This document shows positions 12,981-25,100 of a DNA stretch of 64,000 nt, piece by piece. The DNA is taken from the NCBI GenBank assembly GCA_001584585.1, contig LSYV01000005.1, positions 258,807 through 322,806 on the forward strand, in the 5' to 3' direction. The notes under the pieces were generated by a model. The model saw only the letters and a list, made by a program, of their open reading frames with translations. It ran no database searches and was not told the origin of the DNA. Source of the DNA: Gonium pectorale. Its lineage: Eukaryota > Chlorophyta > Chlorophyceae > Chlamydomonadales > Volvocaceae. The translations under genes were made by a program, and so were the position numbers. The first letter of the stretch is position 1, and every line of letters begins with the position of its first letter.

Positions 12981-15900
12981 TCACGCCCGGCCGCCGCCCG
13001 ACTTCTTCTTGGTCTTCTGGGCCACCGCCGCCACCTTCTCCACTGCTCCCTCCGCGCCCTCCTTCACCACGCCAGCGGCGCTGTGCACCGCCTCCTGCGC
13101 CGCCCCCGCCATCTTGCCCGCCAGGCCGCCGCCGTTGCCCAGGCGGTCCGCCGCCGTGTCGGCGGCACCTGCCGCCGCATCCGCCGCGCCTGCGGCCTTG
13201 CCGGCGGCGGCGCCCGCCACGTTGCGGGTCGTGTCCGCCGCCGTTGCGGCGCCGCCGCCAACGGTGTCGACGGCCGACGTCACGGCGCCCTGCACGCGCT
13301 CCCCGGCTGCCTCGGCTGCCTCCTTTGCGCGGTCGATGAGCGAGGGGCCCTGGCTGCGCAGGGAGGGGTCGGCGAAGATGCCCACGATGGGCGCCCACAG
13401 GCCCTGGCTGGCGGAGGGCAGGTAGCCCAGCAGCGCGCCGCTCAGCAGGCGGAGCTGAAGGGCCGCGGGAGGGGGGTGGGATAGCCAATAGGGGTTGAAA
13501 GGAGGCGGCGTGACAATGTCCATGAGAATGTGAGGCGGAGGAGTGAAGGGCCCGGGATGGGGAGCAGGGTACGGCGGCTGACGGCGCCGAGAGCACAAAG
13601 CGGGAGGCCCTCAAAAGCTATATCAGCGCCACCCCAGCTCCCAGTGCAGATTGCTGCAGACACCCAGCATTTCCTGCTGCCCTCCCAACTCCTCCTCGAG
13701 CGCCTTCCGTCAGCACCCATGAACATGTCAACTGCCCGCGCCCGCTGCGTGCATCGACAGCAGGACGCCACCGGGTCCGTTCGCGCCCGACCCACCGGCG
13801 CGGGCGGCGTGGGGATGTTGAGGAGCTGCTCGTGCAGGGAGGTGATGACGTCCTCGGAGCCGTCCGGGGCGGCGCCCTTGGACACGCGCAGCTGGAAGAC
13901 ACCCTACGGGTGCAGGGGAGGGGAGGGGGGGGGCGCGGGGGGCAGAGGCCGGCAGAAGGGAGGGATCAATGGTTACCGTACAGGCAGGAGGGAGGGAGGG
14001 CCAGGGGTTTGGACTGGCCCACTGGAGCAGGGCCAGCAGTGTGCGGCTGGGGGGGTGGCGGCCGCGTGAGGCCGCGAATGAAAGCCGCGTGCACCGGCGG
14101 GCCAGTCAACGTCCATGCCAGGGCCCGTCTGCTCGTTTACCTCGCCCGCCATGCCCTGTNNNNNNNNNNNNNNNNNNNNTGGTTCTCTTTCATCATGCCA
14201 GAACGCGGCCGCGGCCCAGGGTTGCTCGCAGGTAGGGTGAGCGTGCTCCCATCCGCCGCACAGTACCCCGAACGCCACGTCGCGCCACCGGGTCACCTAC
14301 CAGCTTTGCACCGCCCCACAGCATCCCCGACCCCGCCCGGCCGCCAGACGGCCCCCTCGCGCAGTTCCCAACCCCGCCAGCCGCACCCGCATCCCCCATC
14401 CCCCATCCCCCCCACCTTGAGCTCCACCGCCCGCGGCAGCAGCCACGTGACTGGCAGCCACCAGGGCCGGTGCGGCGCGGCCACGATCTGTACCATCACC
14501 TCCAGCCGGCTGCGCTTGGAGTCCACCTCGTGCAGCTGCGGAGGGGGGAGGGGAGGGGCCGCGGCAGGGGCCGCAGCAGGGGGCAGGGCGGACACGGGCA
14601 AAGGGTTCAGAGGAAGGGCGGGGGAGTTTGGAAATGGGAGCGGGAGTCACGGGGGGAAGGGAGGCGTTAAGGCGTCCCTGTGTCGGCTACGCATGCTACC
14701 TCGCCGCCGCCGGAGTTGTGACGCAGGCAACCCCGGGGCGCCGGGGAAGATGGCCGTGGTCCCGCTCCTTGCCCTGCCCCAGCTTCCTTGGTCTGGGCCC
14801 CTCTCCCTCTCTCCCTCCGCCCCTCCCCCTCCCGACCCCGGGCACCTTGTACATTACGGGCTTGATCTCGGTGGAGGAGAGCAGCCACTTAAGGCCGTAC
14901 AGCGCGGAGCGCATGGCATCGCGGCCCTGGCGTTGCTCGGCGGCGGTACAGGGCAGGGCGGGTGGGGGTGGGCAACACGTGGGGGCGGCCGTTAAGACGG
15001 TGGGGAGCAGCTCGATTGCACGGGGCGGGGGGGTGGGTGGGTGGGTGGAGTGCGCGGTCCAACTAGGTACAGGAAGCGCCGCCCTGAGCCGGTTTAGGAT
15101 GGAGCTGAATCGGCTGCTTCTCCCCCTCCCCTCTCTGTCCCCACACCGGGCACCCCGGAGTGGGCAACCCTGATGCAGCGCGCCCATCTTCCAACCTCCC
15201 CTTATCAAAGGTGATTACGTGCCCATGTCGTACCACCCGTGGGCACTGCACCGCTGCTGGCTGTTCCCCTCCCGCTAGCTAGCACAGTGGCCCCACCCGA
15301 ATCACAGGGGCCCTAACACGGGGATCACGTGGCGTGGCGGCTGAGCGCGCACCTGCAGCTTGATGGTGGGGGCGTCCCAGTCTACCTCCACGTCCAGGTG
15401 CCGCGCCGCCGCCTCGTGCTCCGACATGAGCCGAGCCTTGGACAGCGCCTGCAGGCGGGAGGGTGGGGGGAGGGGAGCCAAGGGGCAAGGAACAGAGCGG
15501 CGGGGGTGCGTCGTTGGCCGGGGCGTTGCAGCCGCGGCGTGCGGGGGCGTGCGTTGAGAATGTAGCACGTCGAGCGACGCATGGGAGGAGCGAGCGACGT
15601 GATGGATCGATCTTACTTTCGTCGTCTGCGGCGCCGAGGTTTGCTGGTCGCTCGAATGGTCGCTGCCGCCGGCTCTGGCCCCCCGCACCCGCCCCCGCGC
15701 ACCCGCAACGCCTCCAACGTCGTCTTGTAGCGCGGCGGCAGGTGGCGGTAGTCCCGCCACTCCATGTCGATGGGGGGAGGCGCCTCCGAGATCGTCATCG
15801 CGTTAGATTGATTGGCCGACAAGAATATGACTTGGGAGCCCCAAGAATGCTGGAGGCGGTTGGGGCGTCGAGCGTCGTGGGCTGCGCGAGGAATGGCGTT

Positions 15901-15993
15901 GAGTCGCGCCCGCCGCCACCCAAGAGGGCCCCCCGGACTGGACCGTACGTCCGAGGGCGATGATGACAGCAGCAGCGCTCGATCCCGGGCCAT
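12981..15993 (-). CDS. Uncharacterised protein, paralogue A: NTF2-like core plus LEA-like Ala-rich tail
   Basis: Minus-strand exons 15993-15703, 15448-15353, 14926-14846, 14535-14416, 13903-13796 and 13454-12981 join in phase to 389 residues. Residues 1-60 are Ser/Arg/Ala-rich and could be an organelle transit peptide. The middle 200 residues (YKTTLEAL, LDVEVDWDAP, IKPVMYKV, PHRPWWLPVTWLLPR, VSKGAAPDGSEDVI) have the order of helices and long strands seen in NTF2/SnoaL-like folds; this is an inference, since I do not recognise the family. Then comes a short segment (LLGYLPSASQGLWAPIVGIFADP) and about 120 residues of Ala/Gly/Lys-rich amphipathic sequence resembling LEA group proteins, ending KKKSGGGRA. 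A 20-N gap sits in the fourth intron (14160-14179) and does not touch an exon. It is a tandem paralogue of the next gene. Confidence 0.72.
14124..14159 (+). repeat. Fragment of dispersed repeat running into assembly gap
   Basis: The 36 bases before the N run closely match the block at 31433-31475 (CTGCTCG, then CTCGCCCGCCATGCCCT). The match ends at the Ns, so a copy of the dispersed repeat in this intron probably broke the assembly. Confidence 0.5.
14160..14179. other. Assembly gap (20 N)
   Basis: Twenty undetermined bases inside intron 4 of paralogue A. The flanks are not duplicates of each other, unlike the other two gaps. Confidence 0.99.
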
Positions 15994-17180
15994 GATGCTT
16001 GATTTACCTCAGGACCGGTTGCTGCCTGCAGCGCGCTCATAAAACGCGCGTTCACGGAGGCGGGGAAGGCGCGGTATGTCCGTTATTGACCCGCGGGTCG
16101 CTTGGGGCCGCAGCCGCGCGGTTCACAGCGCTCTCGGGCTGAGCGCCCAGCTCCCGAATCCACGCCCCAATGGCTCCTGTTGGGGTGCGATGTGCTTCAT
16201 CCTGCCTCACTGTATCACCACATGTGCCGGAGCCCTCGGCCCCCACATGCATTCAACCCAGGGTCGACATGTACGTACCCGCACCGCGTGCTGCGTTTCG
16301 GATTGTATCAGCGGGGGAGGGAGCTGTGTTGCTGTCTGACCTGAGGTGCCTCATTAGCGTCTGGTTTTCAAGGAACAAATACTTCCATGGGGTGGGAATT
16401 GTGAGTTTGTTGGTCCGGTGCGGCGCAGGTTCTGTGCAGGTCCGGTTCTGTACAGGATTCTTTCTTTTCTGCGCAGCACACCCGGATCAGGCGCGGCCTT
16501 GTCGTTACAGCCCATTGCAGACTTACATGCCCTCAGCGCAAATGATGCACATGAAGCTCCATACGAAGCAAGTATACCTCAACAAACGAGGGATCTGTCT
16601 CCGTTCAACGCAGAAGAGGCACTACGGCCGCATGCTCGCCCCCCCCGGACACAGCGCCGAGACACATCCGCCGTGCACCGGCAACCGTGTGATGCGGCTT
16701 GTCAATAGCCGTCCTGCGGGGGCGGCCAACTTGCGTACATTGACCTACATTTGCACCAACTACCAACAGTTGCACAACTGACAGCAAGTGTGCTGCTGTA
16801 ACAACTGGTAGTAAGTATGCCTTCGATAACTTGACTATGCTGGACTGCACTGCAGGTACTAGCAGCCTTCCCCGAGCCCGGCAGACGGGCGCCAGGATCG
16901 GCGCCCGTGGAGCGGGTCCGCAATGCCCAGCCGGCAGGTGCGGGCTCGCGTAACCTATTGCCATCCAAATGCATCGCAATCCAAAACTGACCCAAATCGC
17001 CATTGGCGCAATGCTGAGCCAAGTCCAACCGACGTGGGACACCGGTGTCCAGTCTATCCTCTACATCCCAGCCTCAGGCTACTGCTGCGGCAGATTCTCC
17101 TCGCCATCCCTCAGCCCCAGACGCCAACAGCCAACAGCCCCCAAACTTTGGGACCCTCAAGGCCCCAACGTGCGCTTCCT
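15994..17180. other. Intergenic region between the tandem paralogues
   Basis: About 1.2 kb holding the 5' flank of paralogue A and the 3' flank of paralogue B. No conserved protein fragment, RNA gene or strong repeat is visible. Confidence 0.5.
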
Positions 17181-20100
17181 TTAGGCCCGGCCGGCCACTG
17201 CCTGGCGGGCGCGACCCGCCACGTCCACCACCTTGTCCGCGCCCGCCGCCGCGCCCTCCTTGACCGCGCCCGCGGCCTCCTGCACCGCGCCCCTGACCGC
17301 GTCCGCGGCGCCCGCCACCGCGCCCTTCACCGTGCCCAGCACCCCGCCCTGCTCGCCGCCCGTGACCGAGCCCACCGCGCCTGCGGCCTTGCCGGCGGCC
17401 GCCGCCGCCGTGTCGGCGGCGCCGCTGACGGCGTCCTTGGCGCTGCCGGCGGCGGAGGTGACGGCCTCGTGGGTGCGGTCGGCGGCAGCGGTGGCAGCGT
17501 CCTTGGCGGCGGTGGTGGCCTTGTAGAGCAGCGAGGGGTGCTCCTCGGCCCGGTTGCGGTAGGAGGGGTCGCCGAAGAGGCCCACGAAGGGGGACCACAG
17601 GGCCTCGGTGGCGGCGGGCAGGTAGCCCATGGCGATGCCGTTGATCAGCCGGATCTGGATCCGGGCGCAAGGGAAGGGTAGGGTCACTCCGGCGGTTGGT
17701 AAAGGTGAGTGGTTGCGGGTGAGTGATTGGAATGAACATGTATGCGGGATCTCTCGTTGCGCAGAAAAACGGTCGTTGAACAGATGTGCCCGGCAGCGTG
17801 CGGAGATGGAATGACAGGGAGATAGAGAGAGAGGGGGCGGTAAGAACAAGTCGTTCGCACGACCGACGCAACGGAGAAGGGGGTGCGCCGAAGCCAGCCC
17901 GAGGGGCCAGGGACGTAGCTTCAGGTGCCGCCCTCCAGCCGCTCAATCCGTGTGCAAACCGAGGCGCCCCGTATGCCGCGCTACTGTGCTACTGCGCTGC
18001 CGTGGCTGCCCGCCCTCCGTGATGGCCCCGGCACCCCCCCACCCCGGTCTCACCGGCGTGGGCAGCTTGGGGTAGTTGTGGATGGCTCCGTCCAGCAGCG
18101 TCACCACGTCCTGCGAGCCGTCCGCAGCGGCGCCCTTGCTGATGCGCAGGAGCACGTTGGCCTGCGCCCGAGGAGGGGTTCGGGAGGGTCGGGGAAGGCG
18201 GGTGGGCGGGGAAGGCGGGGAAGGCGGGGAAGGCGGGGAAGGCGGGGAAGGCGGGGAAGGCGGGGAAGGCGGGGAAGGCGGGGAAGGCGGGGAAGGCGGG
18301 GGACGAGGTCGAGTGGCCGCATGGGTACCGGCTCACCGCCATCCCTCACCCGCGTGTGGCGGCGCCGCTGGAGCGCCGTGTAGGTTCTGACCGCGTCACC
18401 ATGCAACCTAGCGCTAGCGTAAGCCACAGTGCCTCACCACCGTACCTACGCGTACCGCATTCCTCCGTCTCCCACTCCGGCTCACTCGTTAGCCCACTTG
18501 CCACGATGCATGACCCCCAGTCGTAGCCCCCAGCCCAGTGGCAGCACCCAGCCCAGTGGCAGCACCCATCCCAGTGGAGGGGGCTCCCGCGTGTCGCCGC
18601 ACCTTGAGGGTGACGTCCCGCGGCAGCAGCCAGCTGACGGGCAGCCACCAGGGCCGATGCGGCGACACGGTGGACTCGAGCAGCAACTCCAGCAGCGTGC
18701 GCCGCGAGTCCAGCTCCTCGTACTGCGGGGCGGGGCGGGAATGGCGTAATGCAAGCGAATGAGGGAGTTCGTGAGGTGTGCTAGGGCATGAGGAGTGTGT
18801 GCAAGCCTGCATGGGGCGCGTGGGCGCAGGGGACGAAGGGGGACGATGAAGAGTGCTGGGGGCCACGAGCGTTCGGGCTGCGCCTGGTGTTGTCGACGGT
18901 ATCAAGGGGAAAGGGGAGGGCGGCCGCTTGAGCGATAGGAGTGACAGCTCATCGGTTGGGGTGTCTGTGGGGCCGTGGAGTCGCGGGCCCTGGCCAGCGC
19001 CGAACCCGGGGCGCGGGCCCGGTCAGAACCCAGGGGGCAGGGCCGCACTTGTCCGGGTACGCTGCGCAGCACCGCACTACCCGGGCACCCGGGCACCGTA
19101 AGGACCCGTAAGGATGCCCCTGCTGCCGGGCTCCCGGCAAGGGCGGCTGCCCAGCCCTTCCACCCATGAGCCGCACATGAGCGCCCCAGCCGAGCAACCC
19201 CTCCAGCCACCAGCAACGCCCAACCATCCCCCTCCCTCCCTCCCTCACCATGCTTCTAACGCCTGGATCTCCCCCCCTGCCCCCATCTGGGCTCGCACCT
19301 TGACCATGATGGGCTTGAGCTCCACGCAGGCGGTCCACTTGGCCAGCCACACAGCCAACCGCATCGGCTCGCGGCCCTGAGCCGGGCGCGAAGAAGCAAG
19401 GGGGGGAGGCAGTGAATCAAAAGTAAGTCAAAGGACCCGCAATGCTATGCAGGGGTCGTAAGAGCAAAGAGGAGGGGCAAGGGCGTGCGCACGGCGCATA
19501 TCGGGGGCTGACCGCGTGGTGGCAAGCTACGGACGCGCGGTTGCCGAGGGAGGCTTGCACCACCCTCCCTCCTCCGCCTTCGTGACTGGATCCTGCTCCC
19601 CTGGATCCTCCTCCTCCTCCTCCTCCTCCTCGCGCATGAAACGCCACTTGCCACGGGCCGCAGTGCCGCAACACCCATTCGCCGCCCGCTGTCCTCTTCC
19701 CCTCCCTCCCTCCCTTCCCCCCTCCCCCTTCCCCTCCCCACCTGCAGGTAGATGGGCGGCACGTCCCACGTGACCTCCAGGTCCAGGTGCTCGGCGGCGT
19801 CCCAGTGCTGCTCCATGGTGCGCGCGGACGCCAGGGACTGAGAAGGTCGGGGGGCGGCGGGGCAGAGCGGGGCGGGGGCAGGTTGTGAGGGGGCGAGCGA
19901 CAGGCGTCAGGCGTCAGGGCGCCATCCAAGGGTCAGCTCGCAGCCACAGAAGGCTCGCGACCTTCACTCCCACTCGCCTCGGCTTGTGGCCCAGCAGCAC
20001 CCAGCGGCAGGCACCGGTTGAGAGGACGGGTGGGTGCGCGCCGCGGCGCTTGCTTGCGCCAACCGCGGCGCAGACAACCTGTCCGCTTGGTTGGACGCGG

Positions 20101-21550
20101 CAGCGCACGGTCCGTTTGGTTTGCCGACCGCCCAGCGCGGGACTGAGCAGCAGCAGCCGGTCCTCGGCCCGCGCATCCGGGGCACATTTCTGAATCCCAT
20201 GCCGCCCGGTCCTGCCCGCCACGCAATTCCCCAGCCCCATATCACCCGTCATCCCGGTGCCCCCGATGGCCCCCGGTGGCCCCGATACCCACGGCAGCTC
20301 ACCCGCAGGGCCTCCACGGTGGTCTTGTAGCGCGCCGGCAGGGTGCGGTACGGCCGCCACTCGGCCTCGCCGGCGCCGGAGGTGGTGCCGGTGGCGGGCG
20401 CGGTGGGGGCGGTCAGCTGGTCGGCGATGTTGGTGACGGGGGCGACCATCTCGGCGGCTCCGGCGTCGGTGACGGTGGCGGTGCTGCTGGGCTGTTGGGT
20501 GGCGCTGGCCTCCGCTGTCTCCGCGGGCAAAGGCGACGGCTCGACGGGCTGGAGGCTGCTGAGCAGGAGAAGCGCGGCCGCGGTCTCGGCGGCAGAGATG
20601 GCCGCTGCGGTCTCGGCCAAGGACGGCTGGTCGGCGGCGGAGGCGGCGGGGGCGGGGGCGGCGGCTCCGGACGCGGCGATGGCCTGCTCTGCGGCGGCCT
20701 GGATGGAAGCGGGGTCGAGGGCGTACGACGCGGCGACGGCGGTTGCGAACTTGTACACCTGCTCCTCCACTTGCTGCTGCGGCGTGGCGATCGGCTGGCC
20801 CAGGCACTCGACGGCGCCGCTGGGGTCGTACACGCCGTACACTGGACCAATCGGCGGGGGGAAGGTCGCGGTCGCGGCGGAGGCGGGCGGCTGCGGAGCG
20901 CCGAACTCTGGCGGCGGCGACGCGGCTGCGGCGGCGGCGGCGGCGGCGGAAGGGGCGATCCCTACCGGCTCTCCCTCCAGGATCTCTAGCACGTCGTCCT
21001 CGGGCACGGCAGGCTGCTGCGCGAACGCGGGGTCCAGCTGCGGCGAACCGTGTGTGTCCAGGAGCGCGCTGTAGCTGGCGTTGGTGGAGCCACCGGCCGA
21101 GGGTGGGCCCAGCGCGAAGGAGACGGGGGAGGCGCGGCCGGGCGGCGCGGAGGCGTCGTCGGCCGGGGGCGGGGGCGAGGGTGGTGGGGGCGGTGCGGCG
21201 GGTAGGGGCTGGTCGGGGCCCTGCCGAGTGTCGGCGCCGGCGTCTGAGAGCTTGAGATGGGGCTGGAAGGCGGTTTCCTGCCAGGGACGTGGGTGGAGGG
21301 CAGCAGGGGCGCGTGCGGGCGTGCGGGCGGTAATGAGGCAGGGGCGAGGCGATGCGATGGGGCGCGGATAAACGGGGCGCAATGGGCCGCGTGTGGGCGC
21401 GGCGTCATTAATCCTCGGGCGGTGTCGGAGTCCAAACCGGCACCGGGGGTTGGAGCGCTGCAGCTCGTGCGCCCCGCGACTGGCGGCAACAAGCGCGGCG
21501 GCTCGAGCGGCACTCGGGCCGTCGGTCAGTGCGCCGCCGGAATGCAGCAA
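17181..21550 (-). CDS. Uncharacterised protein, paralogue B: long Ala/Pro-rich N-terminus, NTF2-like core, LEA-like tail
   Basis: Minus-strand exons: about 21550-20303, 19837-19742, 19376-19299, 18722-18603, 18161-18054, 17654-17181. The five downstream exons correspond one-to-one with paralogue A (32, 26, 40, 36 and 157 codons against 32, 27, 40, 36 and 157), with matching motifs: YKTTVEAL, LDLEVTWDVP, LKPIMVK, PHRPWWLPVSWLLPR, RISKGAAADGSQDVV, MGYLPAATEALWSPFVGLFGDP. The LEA-like tail (KAAGAVGSVTGG, AVKEGAAAGADKV) ends VAGRA. Exon 1 encodes a long low-complexity Ala/Pro/Ser region absent from paralogue A, containing a segment VYDPSGAVECLGQP. The start is uncertain: a splice acceptor near 21281 is possible, so the true N-terminus may lie further upstream. 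Confidence 0.68.
18204..18301. repeat. 9-bp minisatellite (GGCGGGGAA)n in intron of paralogue B
   Basis: About ten head-to-tail copies of GGCGGGGAA with almost no variation, lying wholly in the intron between the 40-codon and 36-codon exons. The spacing is contiguous and there are no spacers, so this is not a CRISPR. Confidence 0.95.
18531..18578. repeat. 18-bp tandem repeat, about 2.6 copies, intronic
   Basis: Repeating unit GCAGCACCCAGCCCAGTG in the same intron as the 9-bp minisatellite, just below the 40-codon exon of paralogue B. Confidence 0.85.
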
Positions 21551-22424
21551 TGCGCGTAGGAGGGCGCAGCGCTGGTCGCCGGATGCGCGGGCGGAGTATC
21601 ACCTTGTGAGCTCTGAAAGGCCGAGTGTCGTTGCCCAGATCAGTGAAGGTGCTGCCCGGGAGGGATGACATCCTTTTACTGTGTTCGTGAAATCTAGGAA
21701 AACGTGCGGACGGCGAAGGGCGCGCCCGAGGGGACTTGCCTAGGCCGGCAGGGGCGATGAGGTCACCAGGCGTGCCGCCCAACCGAAACCAGCTGGTTTT
21801 GCCGGGACTCCTTGGCGTCGGCTTTGACCGGGCTGCCATTGGTAAATCGGTTCATTTATGTTGCTTCCTTCAATGTGACGGTCCACCTGGGCGGTGCCGA
21901 CCCATGGGCACCCCCCGAGTTTTGTGCCTTAGCGGCACTTGAGCCTTCCAGAGGGAGATGAGGAACTGGTTAAGGGGACCTTTAAAAAAGAGGGAGCCTT
22001 TGTTTGTATCCGGGGGTATACGTGCACATGCAGGCGTCCTTTTTGGGTACCGTATCGGGGCGCACGTTCCGAACGCCATGTTCAATACGATTTATTCCTG
22101 CCATGCAAAGTTTAGGCTATATACCTGATTCGTGCAAATTTGTGCTTCTCCCTATTCTGAATGCACTTTGTCCGCTAAGTGGCTCTCCAAGTGCGCATTG
22201 AGCCCGTCTCCCCACCCGACCCTTCCACACCAACACCCCCATGGCCCTAGTGGGGGAAACAAACATATACGCACAGCCACTAAGTAACATTTCAGTGACC
22301 GCACATGGCTTGTGTGTTTGTTTCACGGTCGTACGGCATCGGGGGCGTTCATAGTTGTCGGAGTGGACGGGGATTCCTCCTCTTCCTCGTTGCATTGTTC
22401 GTTCCGTGGTCGGAGGCAGGAAAA
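21551..22424. promoter_or_regulatory. Divergent intergenic region between paralogue B and eL42
   Basis: 874 bp that should contain the eL42 promoter and the 5' region, perhaps the first exon, of paralogue B. A minus-strand open frame at 21408-21839 with a basic, transit-like start could be an upstream exon of paralogue B, but no donor site convinces me. Confidence 0.4.
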
Positions 22425-23972
22425 ATGGTGAGCCGAATACCTCCTTCCTTCTAGCGTAGAGCGGCTACGGGGCCTTCGCAGAACTCTCAGCCTGCGACCC
22501 TTCCCACCTCAGGTGAACGTTCCTAAGACCAAGCGGGCGTTCTGCAAGGGGTGCAAGAAGCACATGATGATGAAGGTCACCCAGTACAAGACGGGCAAGG
22601 CCTCGCTCTATGCCCAGGGTAAGTTTTAGCTATGGAGCTCAGCGGATGATCAATTGCAGAGGGTGCTGGAGCCTCGCGCAGCACACGGACCTTCAGCCGC
22701 CTCCACATGGCGGAGGCGACCTAAGCGCGGGAGCGGCGCGACGCTGTGTGCTCTCGTCAGAGGAGTTTATATTGACTGCGATAAAATGCCTTCAGCTGGG
22801 GTCGCTTTGAACACTGGCGAAGCGACGGCCATTCCGCGGACGCTGGACGAATCGGGGACTCATGCTGGCGTCAACTGAGAGCTTATTATTGTCCTGCGCC
22901 TGCAGGCAAGCGGCGCTACGACCGCAAGCAGTCGGGTTATGGTGGCCAGACCAAGCCCGTCTTCCACAAGAAGGTGCGGCATGTCGAGCTTGCAGGGGAA
23001 AGACGTATTTCTTGAGAGGGAATTCGGGGGGCTGTGGCAAGAGGCGAGGGGCAAGGGTGGGTGAGCAACAGCACCGTTGGGCTGCGGGCTGAGGGGCCGC
23101 GGTCGCACATGTGGGAGAGCCGCCTCCTACCACTCTGGAAGCCAGGGGAAAGTGGGAACAACAATGCATTATGATGAAATGGTAGCGCCCCAACCAGACG
23201 TGCTCGGTTTGTGCATATTTAGTTTCAACACCAGTTGAGAGCTCCCAGGGGGCAGGAGACGCTGATCGTCGGCTGGTTCGGCCTTTGGCTATGGCATTTG
23301 GCACGGGGTTGAAGGACATGGGCGTGGATAGGGGCTGCAGGATGCCGCAGGTAGGGCATTTCGTGGTCGCCCCGGCGATGACGGTGAATAGCGCCCTCCC
23401 AGCACCCGGGGCACCGCCAGCTCACTGCACAAGGCTACCATACTACGATACTGTCGTGGTTAGGTCCTGAGGCCGGGCCATGCTCTGGCCAAGTCCCTGG
23501 TAGCTGTGGACTTCGGCATCCTGTTCCGACGCTCTCCCACTGGGCCACCCGCAGGCCAAGACCACGAAGAAGATCGTGCTGAGGATGCAGTGCCAGGAGT
23601 GCAAGCAGACCTGCATGAAGGGCCTGAAGGTGGGTACGCAGGGCACGCTCGAAAGCGCTGCCGGGTTGCCCTTCCTTGTTTCGCTGGAGGGCAGGGGTTG
23701 TCAGCTGGGCGCTACAGGCGGCTACAGGTCGGCTCATCAAGATCCGCGTGACCTGATCGGCGTTGCTGGCAACATACCACCTGATTATGCATCTTTTAAC
23801 ATGGTAGTGTCACATTTGTCCCCCGACTAATGCAACGGCGTTGTTGTACCGTGTTGTGGTGCAGCACCTTCCATAACCCCTGGGCTGGCTGACCGTGTGC
23901 CCTTTGATCCCCGTTACTTTGCAGCGCTGCAAGCACTTCGAGATCGGTGGCGACAAGAAGAAGGGCATCTAA
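22425..23972 (+). CDS. RPL44: 60S ribosomal protein eL42 (L44/L36a)
   Basis: Component of the large cytosolic ribosomal subunit near the E site. Exons 22425-22427 (ATG alone), 22513-22618, 22906-22973, 23555-23629 and 23925-23972 give 99 residues. The protein starts [18 protein letters not shown] and contains the family signature [17 protein letters not shown], then [13 protein letters not shown], and ends [15 protein letters not shown]. Cys pairs at CKGC and CQEC and the CKH near the end fit the zinc-binding site. The proline in GGQTKP is the residue known in yeast (P56) and in Chlamydomonas (where the gene is often called RPL41) to decide cycloheximide sensitivity; here it is the sensitive form. 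The protein is slightly shorter than animal and plant orthologues, in the N-terminal zinc loop and at the C-terminus. A TGTAA lies 13 nt after the stop (23985-23989). Confidence 0.96.
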
Positions 23973-25100
23973 ACTCGTGGAATGTGTAACGCGTCCATGT
24001 GCCTCTTGTGTCGGCCCTTGAATCATCTCTCGATGCTGCTGTTCGACATCACAGCCTGGAAGCCTGGGACAGCCGTGCTGTTACGATGCTGATTCGCTCG
24101 CTGAGTATGGATCAAGCACGACTTGCGGGTATTGTCACGCAGTCTTGCACACATGGCGCTTTCCTACACGGGAAAGCCGCAACCAGCGTCCGTTACGGTT
24201 ATTGTAACACTACAGCCGTATTTTCGAGTTGGAGCTGCTCTACGTGCTTGTACGGGCTCAGTTATACTTTGTACAGCACTGCTGCTTCTTGTACATGCTC
24301 AGGCATGTAAACCCGGCACTCCAATCTGCAAGCACCGTAGCTGCAACGTGTCCACCGCGAGCAGCTGCGCTTGACAGAATACTAGACTGCCGTGGGGACA
24401 GGTCACGCTGCGACATTGCGCCATGCCTGGAACAGCCCTGCATGACACGCTGCCGAGTGCGTTCCACTCAAAGGCTTGACAGTTCGGATGCATTTGGCCA
24501 TAATCCGGTTAAAACACCGCACCGCATACCAGGCAAAGTACAGCTGCTGACATCGCGGCCGTCTACCACCCCGCGACCAGCACGTTGCAACGCTAGGGCA
24601 GCAGCCCACGGCAGCTCACGCTCTACTAATGCAGTCCGAGCATGGTCAGCTCGCTGACCCTCCTTCACCCCTGCCTGTGAGCTGCATCCTCAAATGCAAG
24701 TCACATGATTGCTACTCGGCCGTTCAGTCAGCCAGCCATGGTCCGTGAAGCCTCCGCACCATCACTTTGTGCCACGGCATTGGCAGCGTGAACAACGGCA
24801 AAGGTACGGAACGGCACCCATCCTCCAGACCAGCATTCGCGTCGCCGAACTCATCGCCACGGAATCACACCAAACGCTCGAACCAATGGCGCCACAGGTC
24901 CTACCTTACACAGTGCATCTCGCAGATCCAGCACCGCTTCCTACGCTGCATTCCTTCGGAGTCAGACCCGACCTTGAGTCGCGGGCATGCTCGCCAGGGG
25001 ACACCTGGACTGCCTACGCTATCCTACGCATGCGGACGCAGCTAGCCCTAATCTGGTCCATCTCCACAGCAGAACGCATTTGCTCAACAGCCCAAGTGTG
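23973..25100. other. Intergenic region between convergent eL42 and coatomer gamma genes
   Basis: About 1.1 kb of 3' flanking sequence. A minus-strand TGTAA (TTACA at 24906-24910) lies about 280 nt past the coatomer gamma stop and is its likely poly(A) signal. The open frames here have no recognisable homology. Confidence 0.5.

Noticed and set aside
18204..18301. Short regular repeats resembling a CRISPR array
   Set aside because: The 9-bp units are directly adjacent without unique spacers, in an intron of a eukaryotic gene; this is a minisatellite.
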